This document shows positions 11,710 through 22,820 of a DNA stretch of 64,000 bases, in pieces. Location of the stretch: positions 6,968,001 to 7,032,000 of the forward strand of contig PUDQ02000001.1 in NCBI GenBank assembly GCA_002964805.2. The letters run 5' to 3'. A program made the translations under genes and the position numbers. The DNA comes from Trametes villosa (taxonomy: Eukaryota > Basidiomycota > Agaricomycetes > Polyporales > Polyporaceae). How positions within the stretch are numbered: the first letter of the stretch is position 1; each line of letters opens with the position of its first letter. The notes under the pieces were generated by a model. It ran no database searches and was not told the DNA's origin. It saw only the letters and a program-made list of their open reading frames with translations.

Positions 11710-12440
11710 GCTACGGGTGAATGCTCATAGCAAACACAAGCTCTATGTTGCGCAGTGTTCGCTGTTGCGTTCAATACATGTACGTTCAGGTTTGTTCTTT
11801 TGGTTCTCAGTCATCGCGTCCGCCTATCTGACCTCGTCAATAGATGTAGTGCTACTTAAGGGCATCCAATTGCCCAGAATGCCAACCCGCGTCTGGTCAC
11901 CATGCCCAGTATCTGAATACGAGCAGTGTTATAGTCGTAGTTCCGCATACCCCAGGCCACGTATCCACTTCCTCCCTCAAAGTTTCCGCAGAAAAAGGGG
12001 GCGCCGAGTCTAGCCCTGCATCCTTCGCAATAACGAGCATGACGTTAGATCGGTCGGCGTTTATTATCTCGTTAGTCTGTACTAGCCAATATGACCCGGC
12101 GGTATCCCTTCCTCTGACGCCTTCCTGCAGCAGCTTGGTTGTAAGGGCCCGGTCACCGTCAGTTTGCTCAAATTCCATTTCGCGCGTCTACGGTGTTGAT
12201 GCCATCTTTCTCTAGCCGGAGTCAATTCTCATCGTTCTTCCTCAACCTTCCGCTGCTTTTGCCACAGCTGCGTTGGGCGTATGGCGAAACTCATGAACTG
12301 ACCCATGGACTGCGCCCTGACCCAGCTTCATCCCACATCCCACCCTCCAGTACAACTGGTGAGTCATGCTTGCGCGCTTGACGCAACGTTATCGCTACTA
12401 ACAAGATGTAATCGTCTCAGTAAGGCCGACTTACCCCCGC
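11710..12440. other. Intergenic with probable 5' leader intron of the HET gene
   Basis: No gene is seen between 11710 and 12300. At 12359-12420 a GTGAGT donor and a CGTCTCAG acceptor bracket 62 nt just before the HET ATG. An upstream ATG at 12305 would run into a stop (TAA) directly after the junction, so this is best read as an intron in the 5' untranslated leader, possibly with an 18-codon upstream ORF. Confidence 0.4.
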
Positions 12441-14461
12441 ATGTGGCTGCTGCGTACGAGCACGGCGGAGCTTCAGCACTTCAACGGCCCCTACGACGTG
12501 AAAGGCGGCTACGCCATCCTGTCCCACGTATGGCAAGACCACGAGCAGTCCTTCCAGGAGCTGCAAGCACTACGCGGACATCTCGCGTCGACGGGCCACA
12601 CCGATCTGCTGCGCATCCGCGTTTCCGCCAAGATCAGAGAATGCTGCATCCTCGCCGAATCACACGGCTACGAGTGGCTCTGGATCGACACTTGCTGCAT
12701 CGACAAGACGAGCAGCGCCGAGCTCTCTGAGGCGATCAACTCCATGTACGAGTGGTATGCGCACGCGCAAGTCTGCTACGCGTATCTACACGACGTGCCC
12801 AACACCCGCGACCTCCGCAACCGCAATGCCGCTATCCGGAGAAGCAAGTGGTTCACGCGTGGCTGGACACTCCAGGAGCTCATCGCGCCCCGGAGCCTCC
12901 TGTTCATCGCGCAGGACTGGACGGCAATCGGGACGAAAGCCAGTCTGGCGTCGCTCCTCGAGGACATCACCGGGGTTGACGCGGACGTGTTGACGTTCCG
13001 CCGCGATTTGGGAGACGTGAGCGTCGCCCGGCGGATGTGGTGGGCGTCCGCGCGCAAGACGACGCGCGTCGAGGATCAGGCATACTGTCTCATGGGGATC
13101 TTTGGCGTGCATATGGCGACCATCTACGGCGAGGGCCGCAGGTCGTTCCAGCGCCTCCAAGAGGAGATCTTGAGGCGAACTTCCGACCAGACTCTCTTCA
13201 CGTGGGGGAACGTCCTTCCAATCCGCATCGCGCCGTTCCGCGAGCGCATGTCATACAGCAGCTATCACGAAGACAGTCACATCTTCGCGCCCTCCCCGGC
13301 CTCCTTCGTCAACTCCGGAAACATGGTCCCTGTACCCATGAAAGCCGCGGTGGAGAACGCCCTCAATGCGCTAGGGATCACTAGGTCTATGCTTGAACAG
13401 TCTGAGTCGGAGGTAAGTTGATAGCTGCACATGATTCCTCCATTTGTGTGACCTACTGCTTACGATGTGCATGTGATACTCGATCTCTCTGTGCACAGGC
13501 ACGATGGAAGATCCCTCTCCCCGACTTCATGGTCACCAGCCACGGCGTACGCGCACGTCTCCTCGTGGTCGAGAGCTCCTCCAAGCAGTGCACGCTCGCT
13601 ATCGCAGTTCTCTCCTGCCAGGACACTGCGACGGGCTCGTTCGTCGGCCTACTCCTCCGCCGACGCGTCGACAGCGAGACTGGTCTCAAGTGGCCACGCT
13701 ACCACGTCGGCATCACTGTGTGCGGCATGCACCTCTGGATGCGCCTCCGCTACCGACTCTCACAAGTCGATTGGGCGCGCCACGCACTCTCGTTTAACAG
13801 CACTGGGATCACCGCGCGCTGGCAGAGGCTCTATATCTCCCACCGCCCACCGTCACGCCCACCTGCGGAGCGTGCACGCCCCGACGCCTCGTTTCGGTTC
13901 TACTTCCCGCGCTGGCTCCCGGTCGAGCTCGCGAAGGAGGGCTTTCGGCCGGACGGGAAGCTTCCGACGACGCGTGCAGACGCGGGGATGGTAGCGATGG
14001 AGGGTCCCATCTTGATGTTCTCGTTTACGCATGAGAGGCTGTCGGAATCGTTCAGGATCCATATCGGAGTTTGCAAGAGAGCGCCATGGGCCACCGCCGC
14101 ATTCTCCACGGGCAGCCGCCCTGCGTTACCTCCAAAAATCCGCCTGGAGAAAATCGCTACCTCAAGGACAGAGCCGGCTCGGACGCGATTGCCCCTGGGC
14201 GCTCAACATCAGCCAGCTCTTGTTTGCGACCGCGACAACGGGCCCGATGTGATCAGCTCATGGTCGAACGGGAGCCGTACTTTCGGGGACTCGCGGCGGA
14301 ATGTCCAGCTTACGTTCACGCGCATGAATACGGGTACTTCATATCTACTTGATGTTAGAATCGGCGGAGCGGTCTACGAAAGGGCTAGAGCTCACCCCAA
14401 GCAGAGGACGTTTCACACTCTCGCCCGCTTCGTGGCGCCTGTATTATTACGCCGATGTTGA
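12441..14461 (+). CDS. HET-domain (heterokaryon incompatibility) protein
   Basis: Exon 1 is 12441-13412 and exon 2 is 13499-14461; the 86-nt phase-0 intron runs GTAAGT to GTGCACAG. Product 644 aa. All three HET signature blocks are present: YAILSHVW (residues 24-31), WLWIDTCCIDK (79-89) and RGWTLQELIAP (140-150), followed by the common downstream block YCLMGIFGVHMATIYGEG. HET domains trigger cell death during non-self recognition in filamentous fungi and probably act as TIR-like effectors. The C-terminal half has no domain I recognise. The last 120 residues are less regular in composition, so an unspotted intron near 14080-14250 is possible. It lies between two APH-like genes on the opposite strand. 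Confidence 0.88.
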
Positions 14462-14669
14462 TTTCAGGTACTTGAAGTAGTCCGTCAACATCTACGAAGC
14501 ACGATTGCAAGTCGCGCCTAGCGAGGAAGATGGCGCCGCGCATGACGGATATACGAGTTCTGCATGCAATCCAAGACTCCGAGTTGTACTGATACATGCC
14601 CAAAAGAGACCGTTTCCGGTCAATAATCTGGTCCTAGGACCGGCAGGCTGGTGTCACAGACCTGCAGGC

Positions 14670-16148
14670 TTATACGACGTCGGTCTGATCAGCAATCGAG
14701 GCAACCGTTTCCGCCAAACCTTTGGCTGTGGACTCTTCATCTCTTTTTCCTTGTTCGATACTACCACCGCCTTCTTCCGAAGCCGTGCCATCCGTCTGAG
14801 ACCCCTCGTCATCGGCAGGGAGTGACTCGTATCTGTCCCAGCCTAGACGAATGGTTAGCGAGTAGCTATTGCGCAGCGAAACGGGGGTCTCACGTATGAT
14901 TTCCGCCATCTTGCTATCCGACGAACCAAGGGCGTGCCACCCACTGTGCTCGATGCCATCGAGGACATCGAGGGTGAGCGTGCCCGAGCCAAACACGTAG
15001 GTGCCGAGCTGGAAGACGATCCCAGCAGTGACGATCTCATTCGTGATCACCATCTCCACGCAGGTCGGGATGTGCGAGTTCCGCGTGACATGCGCGAGCT
15101 TGCCCCCGGACGCCGCGTCCACAGCGTTCACGTACGTCTCGCGGTACCGCTGCAGCTCCTGCTCGGAGTCGCACTCCGCCGGATTGTGCTTCTGCGGCTC
15201 GTACATGGTCGGGTCCCAGTCGACGGTGAGCCAGAGGGGGTAGGACAGCGCGTGCATCTGCCGGCACCCGACGGCGACCCCGTCCCAGTCGATGAACGCG
15301 GCGACCCGGCCAGTGTCGTCCACGATGATGTTCTGGATCTCGAGGTCTGGGTGGCCCAGGCAGAACGGCGCGCGGTCGAATCGTGGGTCGATGAGCGCGC
15401 CGATGAACATGCGCAGGAGGCCGCACATGGAGTCGTCCCCCGTTCTCGCGCGGCGCGCGTCGAGCAGGGCGGTCAGGTATTCGTGCGTGGTCGAAAAAGG
15501 CCCCAGCTCGCCACATGGTTGTCTCCCGTCGTCGAAGATGATGCCAACGTCAGGGAAGGGCGCGATGAAATGCTGTCCATCCGGCTGGACGCGATCCAGC
15601 CTTCCGATCTGGTCAAACTCGAGGGAGGCAAGCTCGACCATGTTGCTCGCGAGCGATTGGATGAGGCTCTCCTTCTTCCGTTCTCCCGTCCACCAAGAGG
15701 AGTCGTACCAGACATCAATGAGGAGCGTACCGCGGACGAAGTCCATGATCATGTATGGGTGCTCTAGGGGATTGTCGGTGTCGCACGAGTAGGCGTGGAG
15801 TGCCGGAATGGGCACCGACGTGTGGGAGGTAATGTATTGCATGGCGACGACGTCCTGGTGCATTGAACGAGCACGGGCAGGCGTCCACTCGTCTATGGGC
15901 ATGCGGATGACCCATGAGGTGGCGTCGGAGAACTTCAGCTCGAAAACTACGTTGAAGGACCCGGACATGGGAGGGGTGACCACAGTACATTCGAGGTTGC
16001 CCGGGATTGCAAGTTGCTCTCCGGTGGCGACTTGAGAGAGATGTGCAAGGCGCGTTTGCAGGGCCAGGCTCTCGATGATGGAGAGGTTCAAGCTCTCCAT
16101 GAAGGCGGCCTTGTTCGAGAGGGAGGCGACACTAGGAGTGGGACTCAT
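14670..16148 (-). CDS. Aminoglycoside phosphotransferase (APH)/choline kinase-like protein, copy 2
   Basis: Exon 1 is 16148-14894 and exon 2 is 14842-14670. The 51-nt segment between has GTGAGA, a GCTAACC branch site and CGTCTAG and is in frame, so the unspliced ORF also stays open; splicing restores the Trp that follows the junction in copy 1. Product 475 aa spliced. Motifs: YMIMDFVRGTLLIDVW, LGHPDLEIQNIIVDD (catalytic loop) and AAFIDWDG (metal ligand). Collinear with copy 1 across the whole kinase fold, so the two are paralogues about 4 kb apart on one strand with a HET gene between them. The C-terminal tail is acidic and glycine-rich, unlike copy 1. Substrate unknown. Confidence 0.86.
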   Translation of the reverse strand: MSPTPSVASLSNKAAFMESLNLSIIESLALQTRLAHLSQVATGEQLAIPGNLECTVVTPPMSGSFNVVFELKFSDATSWVIRMPIDEWTPARARSMHQDVVAMQYITSHTSVPIPALHAYSCDTDNPLEHPYMIMDFVRGTLLIDVWYDSSWWTGERKKESLIQSLASNMVELASLEFDQIGRLDRVQPDGQHFIAPFPDVGIIFDDGRQPCGELGPFSTTHEYLTALLDARRARTGDDSMCGLLRMFIGALIDPRFDRAPFCLGHPDLEIQNIIVDDTGRVAAFIDWDGVAVGCRQMHALSYPLWLTVDWDPTMYEPQKHNPAECDSEQELQRYRETYVNAVDAASGGKLAHVTRNSHIPTCVEMVITNEIVTAGIVFQLGTYVFGSGTLTLDVLDGIEHSGWHALGSSDSKMAEIIRETPVSLRNSYSLTIRLGWDRYESLPADDEGSQTDGTASEEGGGSIEQGKRDEESTAKGLAETVASIADQTDVV

Positions 16149-16675
16149 CTCAGCAGGAATTCACTGTGTGGGCGGAAAGGAGGTATTGGGGGTGCAGGGA
16201 GAGGGCGCGTTGTAGTAGGTGGCGTTAGGAAAAGGTAGTCTGCACCAAGAGCGCCCTCGGTCCCGAAATTCCTAGGAGCGCGTCGGATGTATTAGTACGG
16301 CATTCAGGGCGTCAAGAAGCTGATCCTCTCACATAGAGGAGACTATCTTCGTTGCTTGACTCGTTCTAATAGTCCTTGATAGCATACGATATCAGCGCAG
16401 GAGTACGTACGGTGAACGGTATAACACGACACTTTGCCATGCTACGATAGCTCCTCACCCATACCCGATCCTGGGTGATCACCGGGTTCCCGATAGCGAC
16501 TTGGAGAGCGCAAAGCCAGAGCGAAAACACGCTCAGCGAACACACTTGAGGTGAGCGATCAAGAGCAAGTGTACATCTTCGGGAACAAGACACGAAGCCA
16601 CAACAGCAATGCTACTACGAACAATAGCAGAGTCAGCCGAAACTACACGCCAAGGAACATAGCGTCACGCACCAG
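16149..16675. other. Intergenic
   Basis: 527 bp between the APH copy 2 start and the J-protein stop. I see no coding signal, only short shadow ORFs. Confidence 0.4.
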
Positions 16676-18249
16676 TCACCCCAAGGACCTCGACCGCCCC
16701 CGTACATACCCCACCACGCGCTCCTTCCTCAACGGCGACCCCGCCACCGCCACCGCCGCCCCATTCCCATTCCCACTCCCACCCGCACTCCCATTCGCGC
16801 TCCCATTCCGCTGCAGCCACGCCCCCTGCGCGCTCGTTCGCCTGTCTAAACCCACACGCCCCTCCCTTCTCCTCCGCTCGACGGCGTTCTCGACCGCGCT
16901 CTTCAGCGGGCCGCCGTCGGCGCGCATCTGCGTCTCGAGGATGAGGTGCTCCATCTCCTGCGCAAGCAGGCCGACGACCGCGTCCGCGGGCTTGCCCCCG
17001 CCGCCCGGGAGCTCGCCGAGGAACGGAAAGGTGTCTGCGGAGGCGGGCGTACCCGTGCGCGGGCCGTGCACGGCGTGGAACAGTGTCGCGAGCTGCATGC
17101 TTGCTGCTTACACGCGAGAGGAGGCACGGGTTAGCTTCTCATCAGGACGCGAAGAGAGAAGAGGGGAGGAAGAGGGAGAGAGAGGGGAGAGAGAGGGAGA
17201 GAGAGGGGAGAGAGAGGGAGAGAGAGGAACGCACCTTCACGCACGATGGCGGCGGACAGCGTGGCGATCTGCTGCGCCTCGTTCACGATCCACTTCTCCT
17301 GGAGCTCCGGGGACGGCTGCGGGAAGACGACGGGCGCGACGTTCGAGAGCGCGAAGCAGCCGAGCACCCAGAGCGTGTGCAGGAAGCGCACGTGCTGGTA
17401 CGCGACGCGCTGCGGCCAGAGGAAGGAGAAGAGGCTCGCGTGCGTCGCGGCCGTCGGGTCCGCGAACAGCACCGAGGAGAAGGAGAAGGAGGCGCCCGAG
17501 GCGGGCGCAGGGGAGGGGTTGAGGAGGAAGAGGACCTCGTAGACGGCGGTGAACGCGAGCATGACGTATCTCCACTGCGAAGGCTAGTTAGTGGTTGCGT
17601 GGTAGGGAAGATAGGTGGGTATATGCGCTTACGTAGGAGACCGTGCTGGAGGGGCTGATGAAGGAGAAGAAGACGAGACTGCAGAGGGAGACGATGTAGA
17701 AGCCGGAGGCCTGCAAAAGTCCGTGTCGGACGTATTCTCGCAGTGTGGTGCATTGCGTCCATGTTAGGGCATCCGGACCAAACCTGTATGCAATGGGGAG
17801 TAAGGTTCCGCCAGGAATCAAGCGATTCAGGCTGACCTCTCGTAGGCAAATCGCTTGACGGGAGACTTCAGCGCGTCGTACGCGTCGCGAACCTCGATAA
17901 ACATCGACTCGCTCTGCGCCCCAGCCCTGTCCGGATGATATCGGCGCGCGAACTGCCTGAACGCGGTCTTCAACATGTTCTCGTCCGCGTTGGGTGCGAG
18001 GTCGAGGATCTCGTAGTAGTTGGGCTCCATTGTTGCAGAGGCGTCGTACAGATTATACAGGAGGTAGAGGAGGGCGAAGAGAAGATAGGTCATGCGGTAA
18101 TGGAACACATATGCGGGTGTACCCGGGGCAGGAGGGGCCCGTCGGAGAGTGCGCGCATACACGGCGTGGAAGACGGAGAGAAGCTGGCGGGTGGCGTAGC
18201 CGGGGAGGTAGTACCAGGCCACGTATTTCAGGGGGGTTGTGATGAGCAT
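16676..18249 (-). CDS. J-domain (DnaJ) multi-pass membrane protein
   Basis: Exons 18249-17837, 17783-17633, 17574-17235 and 17103-16676; the introns are 53, 58 and 131 nt and all phases agree. Product 443 aa. An N-terminal hydrophobic segment (about 48-68, TYLLFALLYLLYNLY) precedes a J domain at about 78-142 with the Hsp70-activating HPD (RRYHPDR, 103-109) and ends YERFGPDALTW. Further hydrophobic stretches follow (FYIVSLCSLVFFSFI; VMLAFTAVYEVLFLL; FLHTLWVLGCFALS), so the protein crosses a membrane several times, probably in the endoplasmic reticulum, recruiting an Hsp70. The C-terminal exon carries a G/N-rich linker and a basic end. It resembles the uncharacterised fungal J-protein class rather than Sec63, since no Brl domain is visible. 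Confidence 0.82.
17159..17228 (+). repeat. GA-rich tandem repeat inside a J-protein intron
   Basis: Tandem GGGAGAGAGA/GGGGAGAGAG units fill much of the 131-nt third intron, explaining why it is twice the length of its neighbours. On the coding strand this is a TC-rich tract close to the splice donor. Confidence 0.7.
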
Positions 18250-19413
18250 AACGAGGACAGGACGTTGGTATAATCACACGATTCTGCCGTGAACGTCAGC
18301 TCGGGTCGCGCTCGCTACGAGGATGGCAAGGGTGTGGAACTTCGCATTGGGGGTACGGGGTCGGGTAGGCCGACGCATATAGCTATATATCTGTATGATA
18401 CCATGCGAGAGCGGCGATTGCTTACCTGCAAAGCAACATGATCAGCACTATACGACGCGACCAGACGTTCAATATGAAAACTCAGGCGGGCGTAGCCCGT
18501 ACGCATATGATCTCTTCTCCCCGCCAAACGCGCTCGCATATGCCCATGCCACACAGCTCTCGCTCCTGCCACTTATACGCACAGAACCACACGCCACGAG
18601 CGTTGCGCTTGAGCCCGGACGCTTTATGCCATGCGCCCCGCCGCTAGCCACGGCCGGCAGCGAGCAATCTTACGTTCATGAACAGAGTACCACGTCTGAG
18701 ACCGCCTGGAACGAAGTAGAAGCGCTCCGCACAAGCTTGGCTTTGGAACGTCGACCCCACAACGCGCCGACGCGTCCCGCAAGGGCAGAACGCGCCGCAG
18801 GCCGCAGGGCCGGCTGTCGACTCTGCCTTTGTTCGCGCGCCTGGGGGCTCGCGGTGCGCAAACCGTTGATAGAGTCGCTCGGCGTAGAAGGGACCGAGTG
18901 GGATACGTGATGTGGGTTCGGCCTTAAGGCGTGCCACGACAGTCTCGTGAGATGGCACGTCGGGTTTCGAACACTTCGGGGGCTCGAGGGCCAGGCATGG
19001 GTGCAGCTCGCGGTTGGGCGGGGTCGACCCTTTTACTTGGACATCATCGTGTCGTGGATGGGAGGCAAACACACCTTCTAGTCTGAGCTTCGAGTACGCT
19101 CTTGAACCATGCCTACTTCCCGACAAGAGGGTGGCCGTCCAGAGCAGCAAGAGTCCAAGATTCGAGGTGTGGTGGTGGTGAAAGGGAAAGACGGCGTCAT
19201 AAATAACAAGCGCTTGTCGGATCCGCTCCCAGCTGCGCGAGCGGGGTCAACACGAATCTCCACTTTGTGTCGTACAACGGTACAACGACCTATAGCGCGT
19301 TTGTCGAGTATTCAGCTGCAGAGAATGGTGGTTAAGACGAGGAATTGTGAGTTGGTTGACTCAGGATCAACTTGAACCAGGCAAAAATCAAAAAGGTGCG
19401 CAGGGATGCTATA
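18250..19413. other. Intergenic
   Basis: About 1.2 kb. The longest ORF (19150-18644, minus) has scattered Arg/Pro/Gly composition, no domain and no plausible splice partners, so I do not call it. The promoter of the J-protein gene should lie in the left part. Confidence 0.4.
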
Positions 19414-19493
19414 AGCTGCTACCAGGGTTCGAACCTGGGTTTCGGGAAATTTGTAGTCAAAATCCCGAGTGATAACCACTACACTATAGCAGC
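19414..19493 (-). tRNA. tRNA-Gln(TTG) with 8-nt intron
   Basis: On the minus strand a 7-bp acceptor stem (GCTGCTA with TAGCAGC) closes a D-arm GTGTAGTGGTTATCAC, a 5-bp anticodon stem CGGGA/TCCCG, and a T-arm CCAGG-TTCGAAC-CCTGG. The anticodon loop is 15 nt, which fits a normal 7-nt loop (TT-TTG-A...T) interrupted after position 37 by the 8-nt intron CTACAAAT. Anticodon TTG reads CAA. The A box (TAGTGTAGTGG) and B box (GGTTCGAACCC) are intact. The discriminator base would be T. Confidence 0.87.
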
Positions 19494-19602
19494 ACAGTCA
19501 TCGTAACGGCGCAAACCAATATCAGGTGAATCGTTGTCCAACATCGTCCTCCAGGGCCGCACCCCCGACGCTTTGAATCCCTCTACTTCCCCTACGGCCA
19601 CC

Positions 19603-20094
19603 ATGCCGAAATACAAGCTCGTCTTCTTCACCCCCCGCCCATCCACGCAAACCATCCTCCAGCACCTCTTCACGCGCTTTCCGAACCACGTCGGCCGCAT
19701 CGGCGCGTACGGCGGCTGCGCCTTCGTGACTCCGGGGACCGGTACGCGCGCTCGCCTCCACGCTTCTCCGCATACCTGCTATAGCTTGACTTGCCCCTGC
19801 TGCAGGTCAATTCCTCCCACTGGAAGGCGCGAACCCCGCCATCGGGACTGTAGGAAAGCCCGAGCGCGTCGAAGAGGACCGCGTCGAGGTGCTCGTCCTT
19901 GGGGCGGACGCTCAGGCCTCGGCCTCCGACCACGGCGTAGAGCTGAGGAGCGTCCTGCAAGAGCTAAAGAAGGTGCGTGTGGCTGGTGCCGCTGGGGCGC
20001 TCGCGCTTGACTGCCGCGGTTGTGATGACGCTGCCGGTAGGTCCATCCGTACGAAGAGGTCGCGTATGATGTATACCGCCTCGAGGACTTCTAG
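19603..20094 (+). CDS. NIF3-like C-terminal/YqfO-type small domain protein
   Basis: Exons 19603-19741, 19806-19972 and 20041-20094, with 64- and 68-nt introns. Product 119 aa. Recognised by the blocks MPKYKLVFFTPRP at the start, GRIGAYGGCAFVTPGTGQF in the middle and HPYEEVAYDVYRLEDF at the very end, the pattern of the ferredoxin-like domain inserted in many bacterial NIF3/YbgI proteins and standing alone in fungi. The role is unknown; the stand-alone domain resembles CutA/PII-like trimers. The length fits a complete stand-alone version: it begins right at the first strand and stops at the conserved LEDF. The metal-binding NIF3 core is absent. Confidence 0.85.
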
Positions 20095-21338
20095 TCCGAG
20101 AAGAGGCGCGCGCTATACCAACGTTTGCTGTCCGTCCGAGGCCTCCAGAATTGCCGTCTGGTCCGCGGACATCATGGTGCGCATCGATCCACTAGTCGGC
20201 TCTGTGCCAGGCCGCCTGGGCCCTGGGGAACCTCTACCTCGACATCCTATCCTACTTGTACGCGACACCACCACCGTCTCCGCCCCCAGGATGGATCGAG
20301 TTGGCCATCCGCGGCAGGTGCTGCCCTTTACGCGCGACGCGCACCTAGTCTCCCGTCTTCAGATGGATATCACCCAAGTAGCGCTGCATCCCGGCTCGCC
20401 TTCTATCTCTGCGCCTACGCCAATTTGAGTCCACCCGACCCTGACATGTTTGGAGGCATTGGCCACAATAAATGGTGCCTGGCTTCCCTGGACAAGATGG
20501 TGATAGATCACACGTACGTCCTCCCCAGGTGTTCGTAACGACCATTCATGATCTGATCGTTTGTATAGTCTGGGATGGCGCGTTACTCGGAAAGGGCTAC
20601 GAAAGCGCACAGACTAGTGCATCTCTTTACGATGGCAGTAAGAATGGACAAGCCGGAGAGGAGGACATGCTAGCCGCCACCGGTGTCGACCCGGCGCCGC
20701 TGTGTCCGGTGGAGGCCATGCCCATTCCCTCTCCCCCGTTACTCCGTTCCCGGCGGAGTACTATCGCTCCCGAAAGATTGACAGCGCCAGGTATCTAGGA
20801 TGGCATCCGACACCACCGCCCGAGGATCATTCTCCGCAGACACCGGCGCCGCGTTTCGCGTCCAACAGCCCCCAGTACATTGTGGGCGACGTCAAGATGC
20901 TGTTCGGCGAAAGCGCGAATCGCCTGCGCGATGCGTCCAAACTCCTCACGCCCGGGTCCGCACCGGCGCACGCATCTACTATTCGCGGTCCGATCCGCCT
21001 GCATTCGGAGATGAGGACCCTTTTGCGCGCCTTGTGCGTGCGGCACCGCCCAGAAATCCGATACACGACGGGCGCGCCGAACCCCTCGCACGCCCCCTGC
21101 CCGCTGACCCCCTCCCCGCCGAGCGTATTGTCCGCCGACCCGCCTCATGTCTAGCGGGACCAGTCCGAGAGCGGCAGGCGAGACCCCGCGTCTTGTCCGC
21201 GCTGGGCGGAGGGGCGGCCCTGAGCCGGGAATCACAAGCTTTCCCTTTTGTGCGCGCTGCCATCTCGCGGCGTGGGCGCTAGCGAGGCACTAAGCCCCGA
21301 TCCCTGACACAACTCTCTTGTTTCCATTCCGGCAGTCT
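20095..21338. other. Unresolved stretch, possibly a decayed or multi-exon gene
   Basis: Several frames on the plus strand look protein-like in patches: an Asp/Leu/Tyr-rich segment near 20210-20345, one containing MFGGIGHNKWCLASLDKM near 20450-20510 followed by a GTACGT donor, and a long open stretch at 20702-21154. I could not link them into one open frame with sensible splice sites. It may be a gene with unusual introns, or a pseudogene. Confidence 0.3.
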
Positions 21339-21347
21339 GCGTCTATA
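21339..21347 (+). promoter_or_regulatory. TATA box of small membrane peptide gene
   Basis: CTATATAAC about 215 bp before the ATG at 21562, followed by a long C/T-rich leader, typical of strongly expressed basidiomycete genes. Confidence 0.4.
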
Positions 21348-21561
21348 TAACCCTCCATCGCCGCCCGGCCGTCCTCTTCTTTGCCCCCCACCGACCCCCT
21401 CCTGCCCCTACACACACCGCCCGCGACGGCGACCCGGACTCGACGCGTCTCGCAGGCTCCGATCTAGGCGGATTCCGTACATTCTAGCACTGCTTGGCCT
21501 CCTCAGACTCACCCCCGCCTTCATCGATCACCCCCTCCCATTCTTCTCGAAACTCGCCAGA

Positions 21562-21808
21562 ATGCGCGCATCATACTCTCTCTACGAGGAGCCCGCGTTC
21601 GAGGAGCCCTCGCCGAAGGAGCGCTCCGTGTTCTACGCCGTAGTCGGCGCGGCGGTCACCATCGCATCGACGGTGGCTGCGATCCAGATCAACGGCTCGC
21701 CCGAATGGCTCTCGCCTGCGTACGTCCGTATCCACCTCCTTCTCGCCCGCGCCTCATCCTGACCTCCCCGCCTCCCCTGCGCCGTACAGGCTTGCAAGCA
21801 GCCTATAG
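21562..21808 (+). CDS. Small single-pass membrane protein (58 aa)
   Basis: Exon 1 is 21562-21719 and exon 2 is 21790-21808, with a 70-nt intron (GTACGT to CCGTACAG). Product 58 aa starting MRASYSLYEEPAFEEPSPKE. An acidic N-terminus is followed by one hydrophobic helix (about 24-42, VFYAVVGAAVTIASTVAAI) and a short tail ending SPALASSL. No family recognised; small subunits of mitochondrial respiratory complexes have this shape, but nothing in the sequence proves it. A TATA box and a pyrimidine-rich leader upstream support expression. Without splicing the ORF would read 66 aa. Confidence 0.5.
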
Positions 21809-22544
21809 TCGGCGCGCTGTGCCGCTCGCTGGGCTTCCCCGCAGACTGAGCGCGCCTTCGAGTCTCGCCTGCGGCAAGTCCTCCAGCGTCCACGTTTGCT
21901 CGAACAAGGTTCGCCGCCTGGCCCCGAGCCCGTGATTCCCCCCTCCGCAGCGGTGCTGATCAGGAACCTTCCCCCCGCAGGGCGCGCTTCGCGACTATCG
22001 CCATCGCGCTATTCATTCACGACCCCGCACGACGTCCATCTGACTCCCGCGTCCCGCTTCCATTCAGCCACCAGTCCACCACGCCCGTTCGTCCCCTCGC
22101 ATCGCTGCCTATATATATACCGCCTCGAGTCTCTCTCGCATCTCCGTGTTCAACATTCCCTCGCTGTATGTATCATGTCTCCCGGGTCTGTCGCTTGTTG
22201 GAGTGTTTCGGTCGTTGTTACTGTATCTTTACAACACTTGCGGTTACCACTATTATATCGTAAGGGTCCGTTCAGCTGCACGGTGGGACGACTCGAGGAT
22301 ACTCCGCCATTCCAAGGACAGACCAAAATTGGTCCGAAGCGCCCGTGGATCGGTCGACCAAAGTCAACCCTAGAAATGGGTTTAGAACCATTTCAAGCGC
22401 ACGTGCCGTAAGATTGGTCCCGGCTCGAGCTGCTCAAGCACTCTGACGAGGCTCAATCGCCTGTTAGGAGCCTTCGTAGCATTATGAGTATATAATTGAA
22501 CGTCTATGCGCAAGCACAAGTGAAGCAGGCCCGAAAATGACGTG

Positions 22545-22820
22545 GATTTGCCTCCCGACTGTTACGACCGTGCGGATCGGGGGACCAAGTCGGGGTCGGA
22601 CTTCGGGGTCGGACCTCGGAGGACGGACGTCGGGGATCGGAGGTCGGAGTCGGGGGCCAGGTCGGACCTGGACTCGGGACGAACGCACAAGGTAAGGACT
22701 TCGGCGAGGCTATTAGCAACACCTCGAGTCTAAGTCGGGTCCTTGACTTCGGACAAGGGTACGGACGGGGGTCGGAGGTCGGAGGTCGGACAAGCGGACG
22801 AGCAGAGGAGATCGGATGAG
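22545..22820 (+). repeat. Degenerate GGTCGGA repeats
   Basis: Many imperfect copies of GGTCGGA(C/G)(T/G)TCGGG, for example around 22578-22680 and 22768-22800. The G-rich strand could form G-quadruplex-type structures. No coding meaning in either strand. Confidence 0.55.

Noticed and set aside
14843..14893. Reading the 51-nt segment in APH copy 2 as coding
   Set aside because: It is in frame, but has donor, CTAAC branch and acceptor signals, and removing it restores the Trp found after the intron in copy 1.
18644..19150. 168-aa minus-strand ORF
   Set aside because: No domain, irregular composition, no splice continuation; likely a chance ORF in GC-rich DNA.
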